A stretch of DNA of 64,000 nucleotides, from NCBI GenBank assembly GCA_014338405.1, contig JTDE01000223.1:133785-197784 (forward strand). Reading direction: 5' to 3'. The notes under the pieces were generated by a model, which worked only from the letters and a program-made list of their open reading frames with translations, ran no database searches and was not told where the DNA came from. Position 1 is the first letter of the stretch. Every line of letters starts with the position of its first letter. A program made the position numbers and the translations under genes. The DNA comes from Paragonimus skrjabini miyazakii (Eukaryota; Platyhelminthes; Trematoda; Plagiorchiida; Troglotrematidae). This document shows, in pieces, positions 1-11,020 of the stretch.

Positions 1-2987
1 AAACTTTCGTTCGGTTTTTCTCACTTCCTTTCAACGAGACTGCTAGTTCTGTCAGGTTGAACACTACCTACAGCCGATCACAGCGTTTATGTTCAGACAG
101 GCTTATAAATCGACCAAATTCGTAAGCAAGCGCTACACTCCAGTTTCTTTCCTGTTAGAACTCATACAGTCGTATGGGCCATAATTTACACTCCGGCCCT
201 CGTGGTTATGAAACCAATATATGGACCACAACTCCGATAACCTCACAATGCGTGTAACAGGGCTGTACATATCCAGACTCTCAACCGCAATCTTTTTTTA
301 ATAGTATTCAGTCTGTATAAGCGATTCCAAAAGAAAATGGACCGAATTCTTTTGTTTACTTCAATCGGTGCCTTGGTGACCGGGTCGTCTTAGTTAAGCT
401 GAAGCTGTTATCTCCATTGGACCAACTGAACATGTGGTTGAAGGTTGAGGGTTTAGTATATGTTAGACTGAACACTACCTACACTTGATTTCATCATTAG
501 TAGTAAGACCCTCGAGCTGCCCTCATTCTTTAGAAATACAATGTTGGATGTACTCTTTAGAAAACATCATAAAGGCCTAGAAGAAACTATGTAGCAACAA
601 CGTCCTCTTGCTTCTAAGCTTCACAAAAAGTTCTCGAATTCGAATATTGTTTAAATACATCGGCAATAAAGGTGAAAGTTCAACGTCATTACCAGTTCAA
701 TGATCTTCTGTAACGTAAGCAAACTGGTTAAGAATTCTGTAAAGACTGTTTGAAGGAACAATCTAGTGGCGTTCCGGGAAAGGTGAGTATAAATTCTGGA
801 TGAATAATGCATGCAGAACACCAGAATTCAGAATCCTTGTATGCCATAACTGCATGATGTATCGCAGGTCCTGAACGTCAAGGAAGCCAACAGTGCCTAG
901 ATGATTGAATTGTCAAGGGATTACTAGATTTATTAGACGTAATATTTGTCTAGGGCGCAGCACTCTAGATTAAGCGTAATACATAAATTTTATTCGGTTT
1001 CTCCATCACAGCCGAACGCAGCTTTTCGCAGCACCTTGTAATTTCCAACAGAATTTATAATCCGAAAACGATTCGCTTGATTACTTGGGGATTTGGCTTA
1101 CATTAGTCGAATGGTATGTATCTGTACACAGCACGGATTTACTAAGTTTACCCCTAAACTTGTTTTGGTTCCCCTAGTACATTATCGTCTTTCAATGTTC
1201 ACTTGCATATAGGCACTCCACTCTGCTCGGTTTCTATCCTGTTCAGATCCTTTGTGTACTGGCAGCCGGAACGAAAGTCGAACTGAGTAGAATCGAGTTG
1301 AGAGGCAGTGTTGACCGAACAAGTCTTCAGACTAATGAGCATGTCTGAAGATGGTGTGACAGATGAAAGTCCATCTGTACTGGCCGGTAGCAGTGCAGGT
1401 ATAAAGTGGAGTAGATAAGAATTCTTCAGTCAATGTGGTGTCATCAGGTATTACTTATCTTTTATGTAACCATTTGGGCTCATTAGTGTGTCTAAGTGTA
1501 CTGATGACAGACGAATCACGTGATAATTTCAAAGTCAATTGTAGCTTTCAACTTGTGAACAACAGGCTGTTCGTAACTATCTTACTTGGTTGTGGGCTGG
1601 TCACTGCCAGTTTGTTCTTGCCTAACGAGAGCAGTTGCGGTGACCGATGTCAATGGCATAACAAGGACTACCTAACTGAAAAATCTGGAGTCTTCCCATA
1701 GAATCACTGCTACTTTGTCGTTGAAACATTTGGGATATTCTGATCAAACATGTAAATACTTATGCGGTGTCGCGCTCTAAAAAGGTCATAAACTGAATTG
1801 ATGGATAATACATGGGGAATTTCAGAAGTAGAGAAATGTCATGCATAACTAGGATTGACAAGATGACTACAGTTGCAAACAATCTCATTTCTCCAGTATC
1901 ACGTGACTGTATTTTCAAGTATTACGGTGTTTCCAGGATCTCGAAACGCTCCCAGAGAAGGCATGGTTAGGTTCTCTTTTGCCATTATGAACTTGCACTT
2001 CTCTGTAGGTGAAGCTAGATGTTGTCCGTCAGACCAACCATCAGCACCAAACAATTCCGTCAGTTCTGGGGGCTTTTAATAGTACGTTTCTTCTGAGTCG
2101 CTTTTGCTTCCATACGAAAATCACAGTAAATGTGATAGGCATATGACCGAAGAGAACCTGGCCAGTACGCAGTCAAGACAATGTGATAAACTAACATGCT
2201 ATCTTAAGCACTACTTTGTGGCGTACGAATTGTTGATAAGATAACCTCTAAGTACCACTTTGTAGATCTTAAACCCCTGTCTTTGCAGTTTCAGTTTCCA
2301 GATAACTGTTTCAGTGAATAACGTTGTTTCTCCAAAGAGATAGCAGCATTGTTCCAATAACATACCAGTCAATAAATTTGCTATCTGGTTACATTTTAGT
2401 TGCATGCTCATTTTCATGACTTGTTTGGTCCACCATGAGGACCTTAGAGAACAGTGCAAGCAATGTCAGTATTTACTTAACGCAAACATACATACAGAAC
2501 TTCTCGTCATTTATTTTAGGCCTATTGTTTATCTTGATCTAAGGCCGTGTACATGTTCAAAATCGGTAATGCAGTTAACTAATGTAACCCCAGGAATTGC
2601 CAAGAACTAGTTATTTTACCTACTCCTCTACACACGATACTCATCATGTGGCCAATATAATTAATAATGAGTTCCAAGCGGAATATTACTAATTTGCTGT
2701 TTTTATTCATAAATTGTGTAGGCCAAATACGTAGAAGACGACACAGTTAAAAGATAACGTACTTGAACTCTTTAAGTCTTCTGTTAAGTAAAGACTGTTT
2801 CCTGAGCGTGTATTAAACGTCTGATTGTAGCTGTAGATCTGATATGAATCATTAAAACAACTTGTCCACCCAAAAGGAACTGGGTGGGCGGCATTATCCA
2901 AACAGCATCAGAAACCAAAGTTAACCATTAATTCGATAAGCTTTTAGATTTAGGTGGAAACAATCTCCTGATACTTCAAGACACGAA
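1..2987. other. Gene-free stretch, unassigned
   Basis: No open frame here looks like protein; the longest (1435-1701) is 88 codons with no recognisable motif. A 15-mer, TGAACACTACCTACA, occurs at 58-72 and again at 469-483. A segment at 172-210 containing TTACACTCCGGCC resembles 36193-36230. Nothing else can be assigned. Confidence 0.5.
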
Positions 2988-3480
2988 CTAGTAATAGTTA
3001 CTTTTCCAATGATCTCGCACATTCCACTTTCTTATCTAGAGACTTTTACTATGAGTATATTTACTCCGAATTACAAAGTCGACTCAGTATACGAAACGTC
3101 ATCTGTGAGAATGTTGCACGAGCCGCTTCAATTGTCTATCCGAAATCGATAAAAATATCAACCGTTTTGATGATGAGCCGAAAGTAAATTTATCGATTTA
3201 ATGATTCACAGGCGAATCAGTTGCAAAATATTTGAGTTTCTGGGGTGTTTTTAACATTGTCAGTGGTCATCCGGTATTCCTAAAACACAAACTCCCGTTC
3301 GACGCTCCAGTATCGCATTTCTAGATTAGTGTTCGTCCATCACATTGTGTCAAGTGGAATTCGCCAGTTGATTGAATGGGTTTGTTGGGTGTTAACTTAC
3401 TGAGTTAAAGGGGCTATCCACCGAGGCTAATGCCCATATTGTCTACAACGTTTGTAGTACAGTTTTGAAGTTCATAAACC
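2988..3480 (+). repeat. Dispersed repeat, copy 1 (degenerate RT-derived fragment)
   Basis: This stretch aligns by eye over nearly 500 bases, in the same orientation, with 8407-8920. Shared blocks include GTAATAGTTACTTT near the left end, GCCGAAAGTAAATTTA in the middle, and a right-hand block around TTAACTTA(C/T)TGAGTTAA followed by TATCCACCGA. In one frame the left end reads NSYFSNDLA, and copy 2 reads SYFANDLAFL, which resembles the catalytic YADD box of a non-LTR reverse transcriptase with the first aspartate replaced by asparagine. Both copies carry stops, so this is a dead fragment. The repeat relationship is seen directly; the RT assignment is inference. Confidence 0.6.
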
Positions 3481-3880
3481 CAAAATTATCCACTTCAGGT
3501 CTCATTGACCACCTTGGGGTTTCTTTCAACAATTAACAATCATTCTGAACAATACGCGGTGCGGAAGATGCTCCACTGGCATTCAGAGTATGTGGTCCAA
3601 CCAGTGAAATATTCATTTCCACAGTCTCGGGTGTCGGTCGCGAACTCGGGTATTTCACAAACAGGTGAAGACGGACTGTCAGGTTGATCAAAAAGTCAGC
3701 CTGCTGTAGACAGCGGTGCTCACACACTGAAAGTTTGTATGCATCCTCGTCACGAATTGGTCAGGGCTGTGATCGAAAGACGAAAACTGAGTGCACACAT
3801 ATTAAAAGATATGCTTTGTCATGTCAAACGTGACGTCGGTTGACACATGCACTACGTGGTCACGCTATCCCCGTGGACAC

Positions 3881-3908
3881 CTCGTCAACAATGCTACAGG
3901 TTGACGAG
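3881..3908. repeat. Perfect inverted repeat (9-bp stem, 10-nt loop)
   Basis: CTCGTCAAC at 3881-3889 pairs perfectly with GTTGACGAG at 3900-3908 around a 10-base loop. A GAAACGAG follows at about 3928, so the right arm plus GAAA faintly recalls a hammerhead core (TTGACGA...GAAA). No second helix can be drawn and the first core base is wrong, so I call only a hairpin. Confidence 0.6.
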
Positions 3909-4207
3909 ATGACACTACGCAGGTGAGTGAAACGAGTATCTGCCAGTTATAAAAACGACAAGTCCGCGTCGACCCAATCTTGTAGCAGCGCTTTACATTT
4001 GAAGTCGCAAACTGTGTGCCACACGGTCTAGGTGTGTTACTCAACTGACTCAGAACGGTTCACATGCACTCTGTAAAAGAGCTAATTATAGCACTGTCGT
4101 TCGTATCATCAATCAGGTTACTGTCTGATATAAGCTTCAATATGAGACCATCGAATCCACCGAAGGCTTCTTCTAGAATAGCATTCGTCGCAAAACTGTA
4201 AGAGTAG

Positions 4208-4225
4208 GGGGTGTTTTGACACCCC
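4208..4225. repeat. Perfect short hairpin (7-bp stem, 4-nt loop)
   Basis: GGGGTGT and ACACCCC flank a TTTG tetraloop. It is GC-rich in an AT-rich background. No T-run or adjacent gene suggests a role. Confidence 0.55.
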
Positions 4226-5334
4226 ATTTGGCGTGAGGAAGGCTCGGGACAGCTGCTAATCAGTGTACCGTCTGCTGTTAGGGCGAGCGTACAGCGATTT
4301 CAAAAAATTGCTGCACTCCGATGGAATTCCTGTGCAACAGAGACAATCAAAGAGCGCATGTTAAGAAACCGAGCAAATGGCAGTCTTTAAGCTTAGAAAT
4401 ACCAAGACTAAAAAACGAGTGTCGTCGTTTTGGTGTCTGTCGCGAGGGGAAGCTGTGACGGATGCGCCCGCGATCAGGCTGGATACCTGTCTGTTCTTCT
4501 CTTACATGATTTTATATGGGTTCCAAAAGCCGTCACGTTGTGGACTAGGCCAGCCGCCTGGTTGTGATGGAAATAAAGCCAATATTCTTATGGTTGTCAG
4601 GAAATCCTCGCACTTTTTGAAAGTAGAAATGACTGTTGACAAGATACACCCATGAGGTTTATCTTCAGTCTCTCAGAAGAAACGACGGTGTGGTCAGTTC
4701 AGACAGCATTCTTCTATCACCATCTTTGAAAAATGCTTGTGAAAGGAGATCATAAATCAAGGCTTTACTACGTTCCAGGAAGTTAAGCTCAAAAAACACT
4801 GCCACTTACTTTGGATCGCTGGGAATGTGGAAACTATCCACAGAAGCTCCATTATACACAGCCCAATGTCGTAGCTCAATCGGACCGGCTCCCTAGTTTC
4901 CACCCTCTACAATGAATGCATTAATACCCAAATTACTACGGAAAATATACCAAGAAAATTTGGGTTAAATTACTAGTATTTTTTGCCCGGTCTACTGAGA
5001 ACATTACTCCATCTAAATGCTGCATTCATGCCCATTATCCAGAAAAAATATTCTTTTAAAACAGAATTTTTGATACATTACATTCCTTAGAACACAGTAC
5101 CCAGTAATTATACTTGAATTACGTTCTTATATGCTGTTAGCTTTATCTGGATATATTGAGGGACGGTTAAGTATTTTCTTCTAAAGTTTTCCAGTGAGCT
5201 TCACAGTTAAACAGTGGCCGATAAGTTCTGTTACTCAATTGTACCCAAAAAGCTACCGAAATCAACGGCCACCGCAAGAAAGAAACAGATACATTCTGTA
5301 AGTAAACGAAATTATCCTGTGAGTAAAAAACTAC

Positions 5335-5430
5335 TTATCCTCATATATAAAACGCATGTACCCCATGTAATTGTAAAAGTCCGATGAGAATTACCGAAAA
5401 CATCTGTTCGCATAACTGACTTCTTATGAA
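5335..5430 (+). mobile_element. 3' tail fragment of PLE family B
   Basis: About 95 bases match, at roughly 80-85% by eye, the reverse complement of about 23945-24040, which lies just downstream of a minus-strand PLE endonuclease. Shared blocks include CTCATATATAA, ATGTAATTGTAA and GATGAGAATTACCGAAAACA. The hammerhead-like core is CCGATGA at 5381-5387 (one base off CTGATGA) and GAAA at 5396-5399. Only the tail survives; no coding sequence precedes it. The identity comes from the shared tail, not from protein. Confidence 0.6.
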
Positions 5431-8143
5431 TTCTATGGGAATCTGGAAACGATTATCCTCATGTGTTAAATATTTGCTTCCTTACATAAGTGAACAGTCG
5501 TCCTCTGAACAGTGGTTTCATTTTAACACCTAGTAACGAGATGCCAAACGAAAAACCCGTGAATATTTCGTCTTTAGTAATTTCAAAACATAAATGCTGT
5601 CTCTAATTTATTGAAACGGACTATGTAATACTCATCGATGTTGTGAAGTTAAGAGCTTATTTTGGGAGCTGGCAGTGGGTATTGTGATGGGGTTATTACA
5701 GTTAGCCGCAATTTTCACGCTTATCAAAAAGTCCTTATTTAGCAATCTATAGCATCGTATTGACATTAACGTCAACACTAGGGGAAACTTCAGCTATGGC
5801 CACATGTACTAACTCAGACATATCAAACAAGCTAGGTTGAAATAAATACTTTTCCAGCAGTCTCAACCGGCTCTTAGTTTACTATGACAATCATTAAAAC
5901 TTTCGATTTTAATAGTTAGATCCCCTCGGTGAGAATTGCATTATCTGTTCTGTTGTGCAGAGAGTTAACGCAGAAAAAACAAGTTGCTTTTAAATCTAAT
6001 TGCAATTGAATAAAAACGTTGCAGACGAGAAAAATAATCCTGCAAACCGAAAATTGTTTGTTTGTTTCTGACGATCCTGAACGAAAATCTCATAATTTAG
6101 ATTCTATGTGAATTGTTGAATAAATTCATTCTGGTCAAACCCAAACAAGGTTGTCTCACATGTGACACATTGTACACTTTAATTTAATGCCAAACAAGAG
6201 ACCGCAATCTAATGTATTCAGCCATAGTTACCTGTTGAAGTTTTCTAGTTTACAGGCTTACTAGCATGTTTTGAAGTACGAGAATGCATATGTAGTTTAT
6301 TTCAAGTGTCTTTGTTGAACAGAGCAAGTTTTCGTATGCAAGGTGAGATGAATAATTGTAGCGAAAACTGCTGACATTGACTTGTCGATATGGAACGTTC
6401 AAATGTAACGAGACGACATACTGGTGTATCTGAAAATGCATAATATATTCATGCAAATGAACCAGACGACAATGTATCAGTGTCCATTAGATCTTTTGAG
6501 TTGAGTAACCCCCGAGTATGTGACACCAATGTAGTCACTAGCTCATTCTACATTTACGTGACTAATATTAATTCTAGCAACTGAGGTTGTCGTTTCGCAG
6601 TTGCATTCGTGAACATTACAGGCAGTCAAGTTTCAAGCAATCGGGCTTTCCAGGTATTTGATCTAGGTGAATTTTATCAGATACCTGAGTTCTAACTTAT
6701 ATACCATTATTATAATTACTAAAACCATATTAGTGACAGATATGGAAAACTATCTTGAAAATATAACTTACTTGCATCAACTTTGCCTACCTCATAGGTA
6801 AGGTGTAGTCGTTTACTGACGGTTAGAAACATTTTCTAAATAAAATAAAATCCACCGAACCAAAACTGTTGCTCTGCTGTCCTATATAGATTATGTGACA
6901 ATAAATATTTTAAGATATATATGATGTCTGACTCTGTTCATCATTCCATCTGATGACCACCGTTGAACCATCGTAAATTAGTGAGGACTAAAGAAAAGTA
7001 TATTGGAAGACAAGATTTAGCGCGAAGTAGGTGACTGGAGCCATGTTTCGTCACATCGGAGAGAAAGAGTTGTGTCCATGAAGCCTTAGTTGTATTTGGA
7101 TTGAATTCTTTTGGCTCTTTTTGACAGCTGTGAGTTGGGTGATGTGACACCTTTGGACAAATTTATGTCACGTGAAAACCAGCGTTAGAAAAATAATTTG
7201 ATATTCACTGTCACACTGAAAACCTATGACCAAGTTCAGTCTTGCTAAAACTGATATTCTAATCCTCAAACTCCGCACAACGAACTGATGCCACTGTTCT
7301 ATATACATACATATTGCATGATACTGGGGGATTGGGTCAGTGACGGTAACTTGGAGGCAATTTAAGCGACACATTTAGTCGTGACCACATGTTTCTTATA
7401 TAGACAGACAAATAGTAAATTCGATACAAGGTTCTAGGAATCATTTTGATAAAGCTGAAAAACGAGACCAAACTTTCAAAAAGACTGATGTTAACGGTGT
7501 GTGATGAAGACGGCAAAACCTTGAGAAACGAGTTTGCAGATATGTCTGATTCAGTGTGGGCAGTTATGCCTAAAAACTGGTGAAGAAACAAGTACTAGAT
7601 ACAAAAGCGAACCGTTCTTTGACCAAATATGAAGCTGTGGTAAGTTGTGGTAACTCGTTATAGCGGAATAGAGAGAAAATGGGAGTAAACAGAATCAACC
7701 GCCATCTATATCTCAGTACATCACGCGGATATCTAGCGGACACACGATACAAAGCACCACTTTAGGAATACGTAAGATTTACTTCAAACGATCTCATCGC
7801 TTACGACAAACGGACTATAGTCAATAAACATGCATTAACCCAAATGAATGCAAAGCAAGAGTGAATCTTCGACTGTGACGGAATTAGCACACAGAACCAG
7901 TCACGCTGGATTCGATCGTCAAGAGTTAAAAACAAAATCCAAATTTTAAACAGGTCGAGGAAGGAACCACCAGTGCAGAAAATATCTATTCAACAGTAAG
8001 CCAAGCGAAAAGAAACGGAAGCCAATAGGTATTCTACGAGTACGCTTAAGACAGAAGAAAGAAGTAAACTTGTGTAAATAACCTGAAACATTTAAGTAGT
8101 ACTGGCATAAAATTAACGAATGACATGTACTCACGACCCCGAA
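5431..8143. other. Gene-free stretch, unassigned
   Basis: AT-rich, with stops in all frames. The cluster of minus-strand open frames at 7168-7752 consists of short frames with no motif or splice structure that I could connect. No RNA gene or tandem repeat found. Confidence 0.45.
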
Positions 8144-8383
8144 CTATTGAACTCGTGGTACTGGTAGGTTAAATACCATTTGCTTCTGTGCATAAAGTGA
8201 GAGCACATAACGGTGTAACGTGACAGTCTCTGCAAAAGGTGGCATGTGCCTATTGTTTAGACAACGCAACACGCGAAAGGCTTTATCCACCTCAGTGTGG
8301 TAGAGGATCAGGTGGCGCTGGTTTTGTTGTGCACTAGCTACTTTGGAATGTGCTTCGAGACACGTGTCCCAAGCGTTTCTCAC
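8144..8383 (-). pseudogene. Penelope-like element GIY-YIG C-terminal fragment
   Basis: The minus-strand translation keeps the usual end of a PLE endonuclease: HLILYHTEVDKAFRVL (the H...GH/AFRVI region of relatives), then a HRY...SLYAQKQMVFNLPVP ending that corresponds to the R..NP.LC.QK.FV..L.LPW ending seen elsewhere in the family. The GIY-YIG start is missing, and the fragment is cut at about 8395, where the plus-strand RT repeat begins. In a complete element this domain would nick the target DNA downstream of the RT. Recognition rests on spacing and residues matched to the other copies in this window (24240-24562, 37801-38040); no search was run. Confidence 0.6.
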
Positions 8384-8406
8384 CGTCTGATATATTCCAA
8401 GACAGA

Positions 8407-8920
8407 AAGTAGTAATAGTTACTTTGCCAATGATCTTGCATTCCTCATGTCCGTACTCCTAATTCATTGTATCCAGACTCTTATCCTGAGTATTTCTGTT
8501 GAAAGTCAGTTCGGTGTACGAAATCTCACCAGTGAGAATATTACACGAGATAATTCAAGTGCCTGTCCAAAATCGTTACGGAAGTCAATCATTTTGAAGG
8601 TAAAAGCCGAAAGTAAATTTACCTAGTTAATGATTCATAGTTGAATCAACTGCAAACTCTTCGGGTTTCCAGGGTGTATTCAACATTGCCTGTGGTCACA
8701 TGGTATTGCTTGTGTATACTCTACAAACTGAATCACGAACTTTCGTTGAAAGCACCAGAATCATAGCTTTATATAAGTGTTTGTTCATCCCATTTTTTTA
8801 AATGGGATTCTCCAGTTGACTGGCTGGATGGCGTGGCTCTGTGTGTTAACTTATTGAGTTAACGCTGGTATCCACCGAAGCTATTGTCCAGGCGCAGTTT
8901 ATGGCTCGCGATATGATAAC
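8407..8920 (+). repeat. Dispersed repeat, copy 2 (degenerate RT-derived fragment)
   Basis: Same-orientation copy of 2988-3480. It is the better-reading copy: an open frame through 8626 contains SYFANDLAFLMSVL, which resembles the YADD palm motif of a non-LTR reverse transcriptase with D to N at the first aspartate. It starts immediately beside the minus-strand PLE fragment at 8144-8383, so one element probably inserted in or next to the other. No intact product is possible. Confidence 0.6.
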
Positions 8921-10940
8921 TAGGATTTGTCCCGATAGTAGTGGATAGCAGTTTTACCTGGTTCGGATATAGAAGGTCTTCATCAAATACTTGTAGTTTT
9001 CACATGTGACGTTTTATGCTTCATTGTAAGTTAGTCCGTTACACAGAACGACCATATGTAAATACACAATCAAGCAAGCACAGTAACAGAAACAAGAACT
9101 ACGTTCATTAGAAACAACTGACTATAACGATAGGAGTCACATTAAATTTATTCCCTTGACATTTTTTCATGTTTCACTTGGTTGCGTGCAAAACGTAACT
9201 GCAACTCTGACAACATTCTCGTTATTCAGTTCGTCCTATTTTGACTTTGGATGAGAGTGACTTGCTCAGTTAATCATCAGATTGATTTACAAAATGTATA
9301 ATGCGCAATTAACTCCCAACTTCGGTTCACCAGAATAAGAATTTCACCAAAAATTTGGCACTGATTGCTGTTCGTTTGGGAAACAAAAGTATTGGCATAA
9401 TATGACGATTTATGGTAATCAGTCGTTCCAACTTTGTTTACCCACCTTCGTTTCTCTCCTAACTAACCTCGTTTTCCGACGGTATTATGTAAACACCGAA
9501 AATGCAGTCGTGCTTGTTGAGATATAGCGAAATTCCACAGATAATAAATCTGTTTCTAGGTTGTATTTCTAAAAATCATTTTATTAGCCAGCTGTGAGAA
9601 CAAATTCTGACATAGTAAACGACGGTTTTGCATAGCATGGCTCAACAACCTGTAGGACGACATATTATGGCTGAGGTCTTCAGCATCCGATAAAAATTAT
9701 CTGATAAAATGTAATAAGAAACTGATTAACGATTTAAGGGTGACCAAAAACTAGCCGAAAATCAGTCAATGCCTAGTGAATCTTAATGGTATAGCAGTCC
9801 ACTTACAGTGATTTCTACTAATGTGCCCGTGCATATCTGTGAGTTTGGTCTTTTCAGTACATTTGAAACCATTCAGAATTTATTTTCACTATGGTCCATG
9901 CGCCACAACGAAATTTATCTCGGACGTTATCACATTTCTATTGCTTCTTATATGAACTGCAGCCAATCAGAGCTTGTTTGATATGCACACACCTGTCCAC
10001 CATCGCAAGCAACACCTTGATCGCGTTGATCCAACTTACACAATCTGTGACTTTTATGTCTAGTCGTCCAGTTTCATTTTGTTCAACTCAGCATTCCATA
10101 CTTCATTTTCTCATTGACTGACCTATTGTGACAGTTTAAACTTTCACAAGTGGCTAGTAGTATAAAAACAAACGTGAATTTAATATACAACTGTTCACTA
10201 TTGTGAGTTGTGATTTAGCTGTTTTCCCCATTACTGTGAATTCATGTGATTTTTTTAAAAAAATCCGAACCTAATTTGTAGTTGGGTTTCGGACAAGAAG
10301 TTCCGATACAAGTTATCCGCTGGAATCCAATAGACAATAGAAAATCAGCAATAGGGCACCCAGGCCGGAAACTACGGACGCACGCTTGTTTGACAGTATG
10401 ACAACGATTTTGTTAATTTAGGTCGATGTACGAATGTTTAGATTGTAGTGGTCAGGACTAGTTACTGAATAGACTAGGTAAATTCGAGCGTACCTCACTA
10501 GGCTATCGATGATAACAAAATGAACGAATGAGACAAATATTTACAAAGTTCCAGCAAGTTATGGTAAGCGAAAGGGTTTGACTCACAGGAAAATGTTCAC
10601 AAGTGTTCGAGATGACCACCACAATATTCCAAATTACCAGTANNNNNNNNNNNNNNNNNNNNNNNNNNNNNNNNNNNNNNNNNNNNNNNNNNNNNNNNNN
10701 NNNNNNNNNNNNNNNNNNNNNNNNNNNNNNNNNNNNNNNNNNCAATTTCAACAAAATGCAAAGGTGATACAAAAAGTTGCTGTACAAAAATGAAGCATCG
10801 TTTGCAAACAAAAATAAGCAAATCTCTACAAGATTGGCTCAGTAGTTAATGGTGGAAGCGTACATTTTATTACAAGGTTGCACCAACAAGTGGCTTGGCA
10901 GGTGAGTTAATTTTGACGATACCCAACTAGGACAAATCTG
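8921..10940. other. Gene-free stretch containing an assembly gap
   Basis: No convincing genes. 10643-10742 is a run of 100 N, a nominal-size scaffold gap; open frames drawn across it are artefacts. The frame at 9891-10121 has no recognisable domain. Confidence 0.55.
10643..10742. other. Assembly gap (100 N)
   Basis: Exactly 100 unknown bases, the conventional length for a gap of unknown size. The true distance across it is not known. Confidence 0.98.
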
Positions 10941-11020
10941 GACATCGGTTGGATTTGAACCAGTAACAGAAACAACACGCCTAGACGACACAAGCGCTGT
11001 ATCAACTCAGCTACGAGGTC
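10941..11020 (-). repeat. tRNA-like sequence (tRNA-derived SINE head or decayed tRNA)
   Basis: Read on the minus strand, an 80-base segment folds towards a tRNA. Six of seven acceptor pairs form between GACCTCG (11014-11020) and CGATGTC (10941-10947). The D arm closes with GCTG/CAGC around an A-box-like stretch, TAGCTGAGTTGATACAGC. The T loop and B box read GGTTCAAATCC (10951-10961). The anticodon stem can be drawn as GCTT/AGGC but leaves a 9-base loop, and the outer T-stem pairs are broken, so a working tRNA is unlikely. The related fragment at 14810-14860 shows that it is a dispersed repeat, which favours a SINE. Confidence 0.65.

Larger units (their letters stand above)
3481..5334. other. 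Gene-free stretch with two hairpins
   Basis: No convincing coding sequence. The open frame at 4377-4655 has no recognisable domain. Two perfect inverted repeats at 3881-3908 and 4208-4225 are listed separately. The rest is AT-rich and unassigned. Confidence 0.45.

Noticed and set aside
3895..3935. TTGACGA...GAAACGAG as another hammerhead
   Set aside because: The first core base is wrong and no stem II can be paired.
10503..10821. Open frames on both strands across 10643-10742
   Set aside because: They are translated through 100 N and have no meaning.
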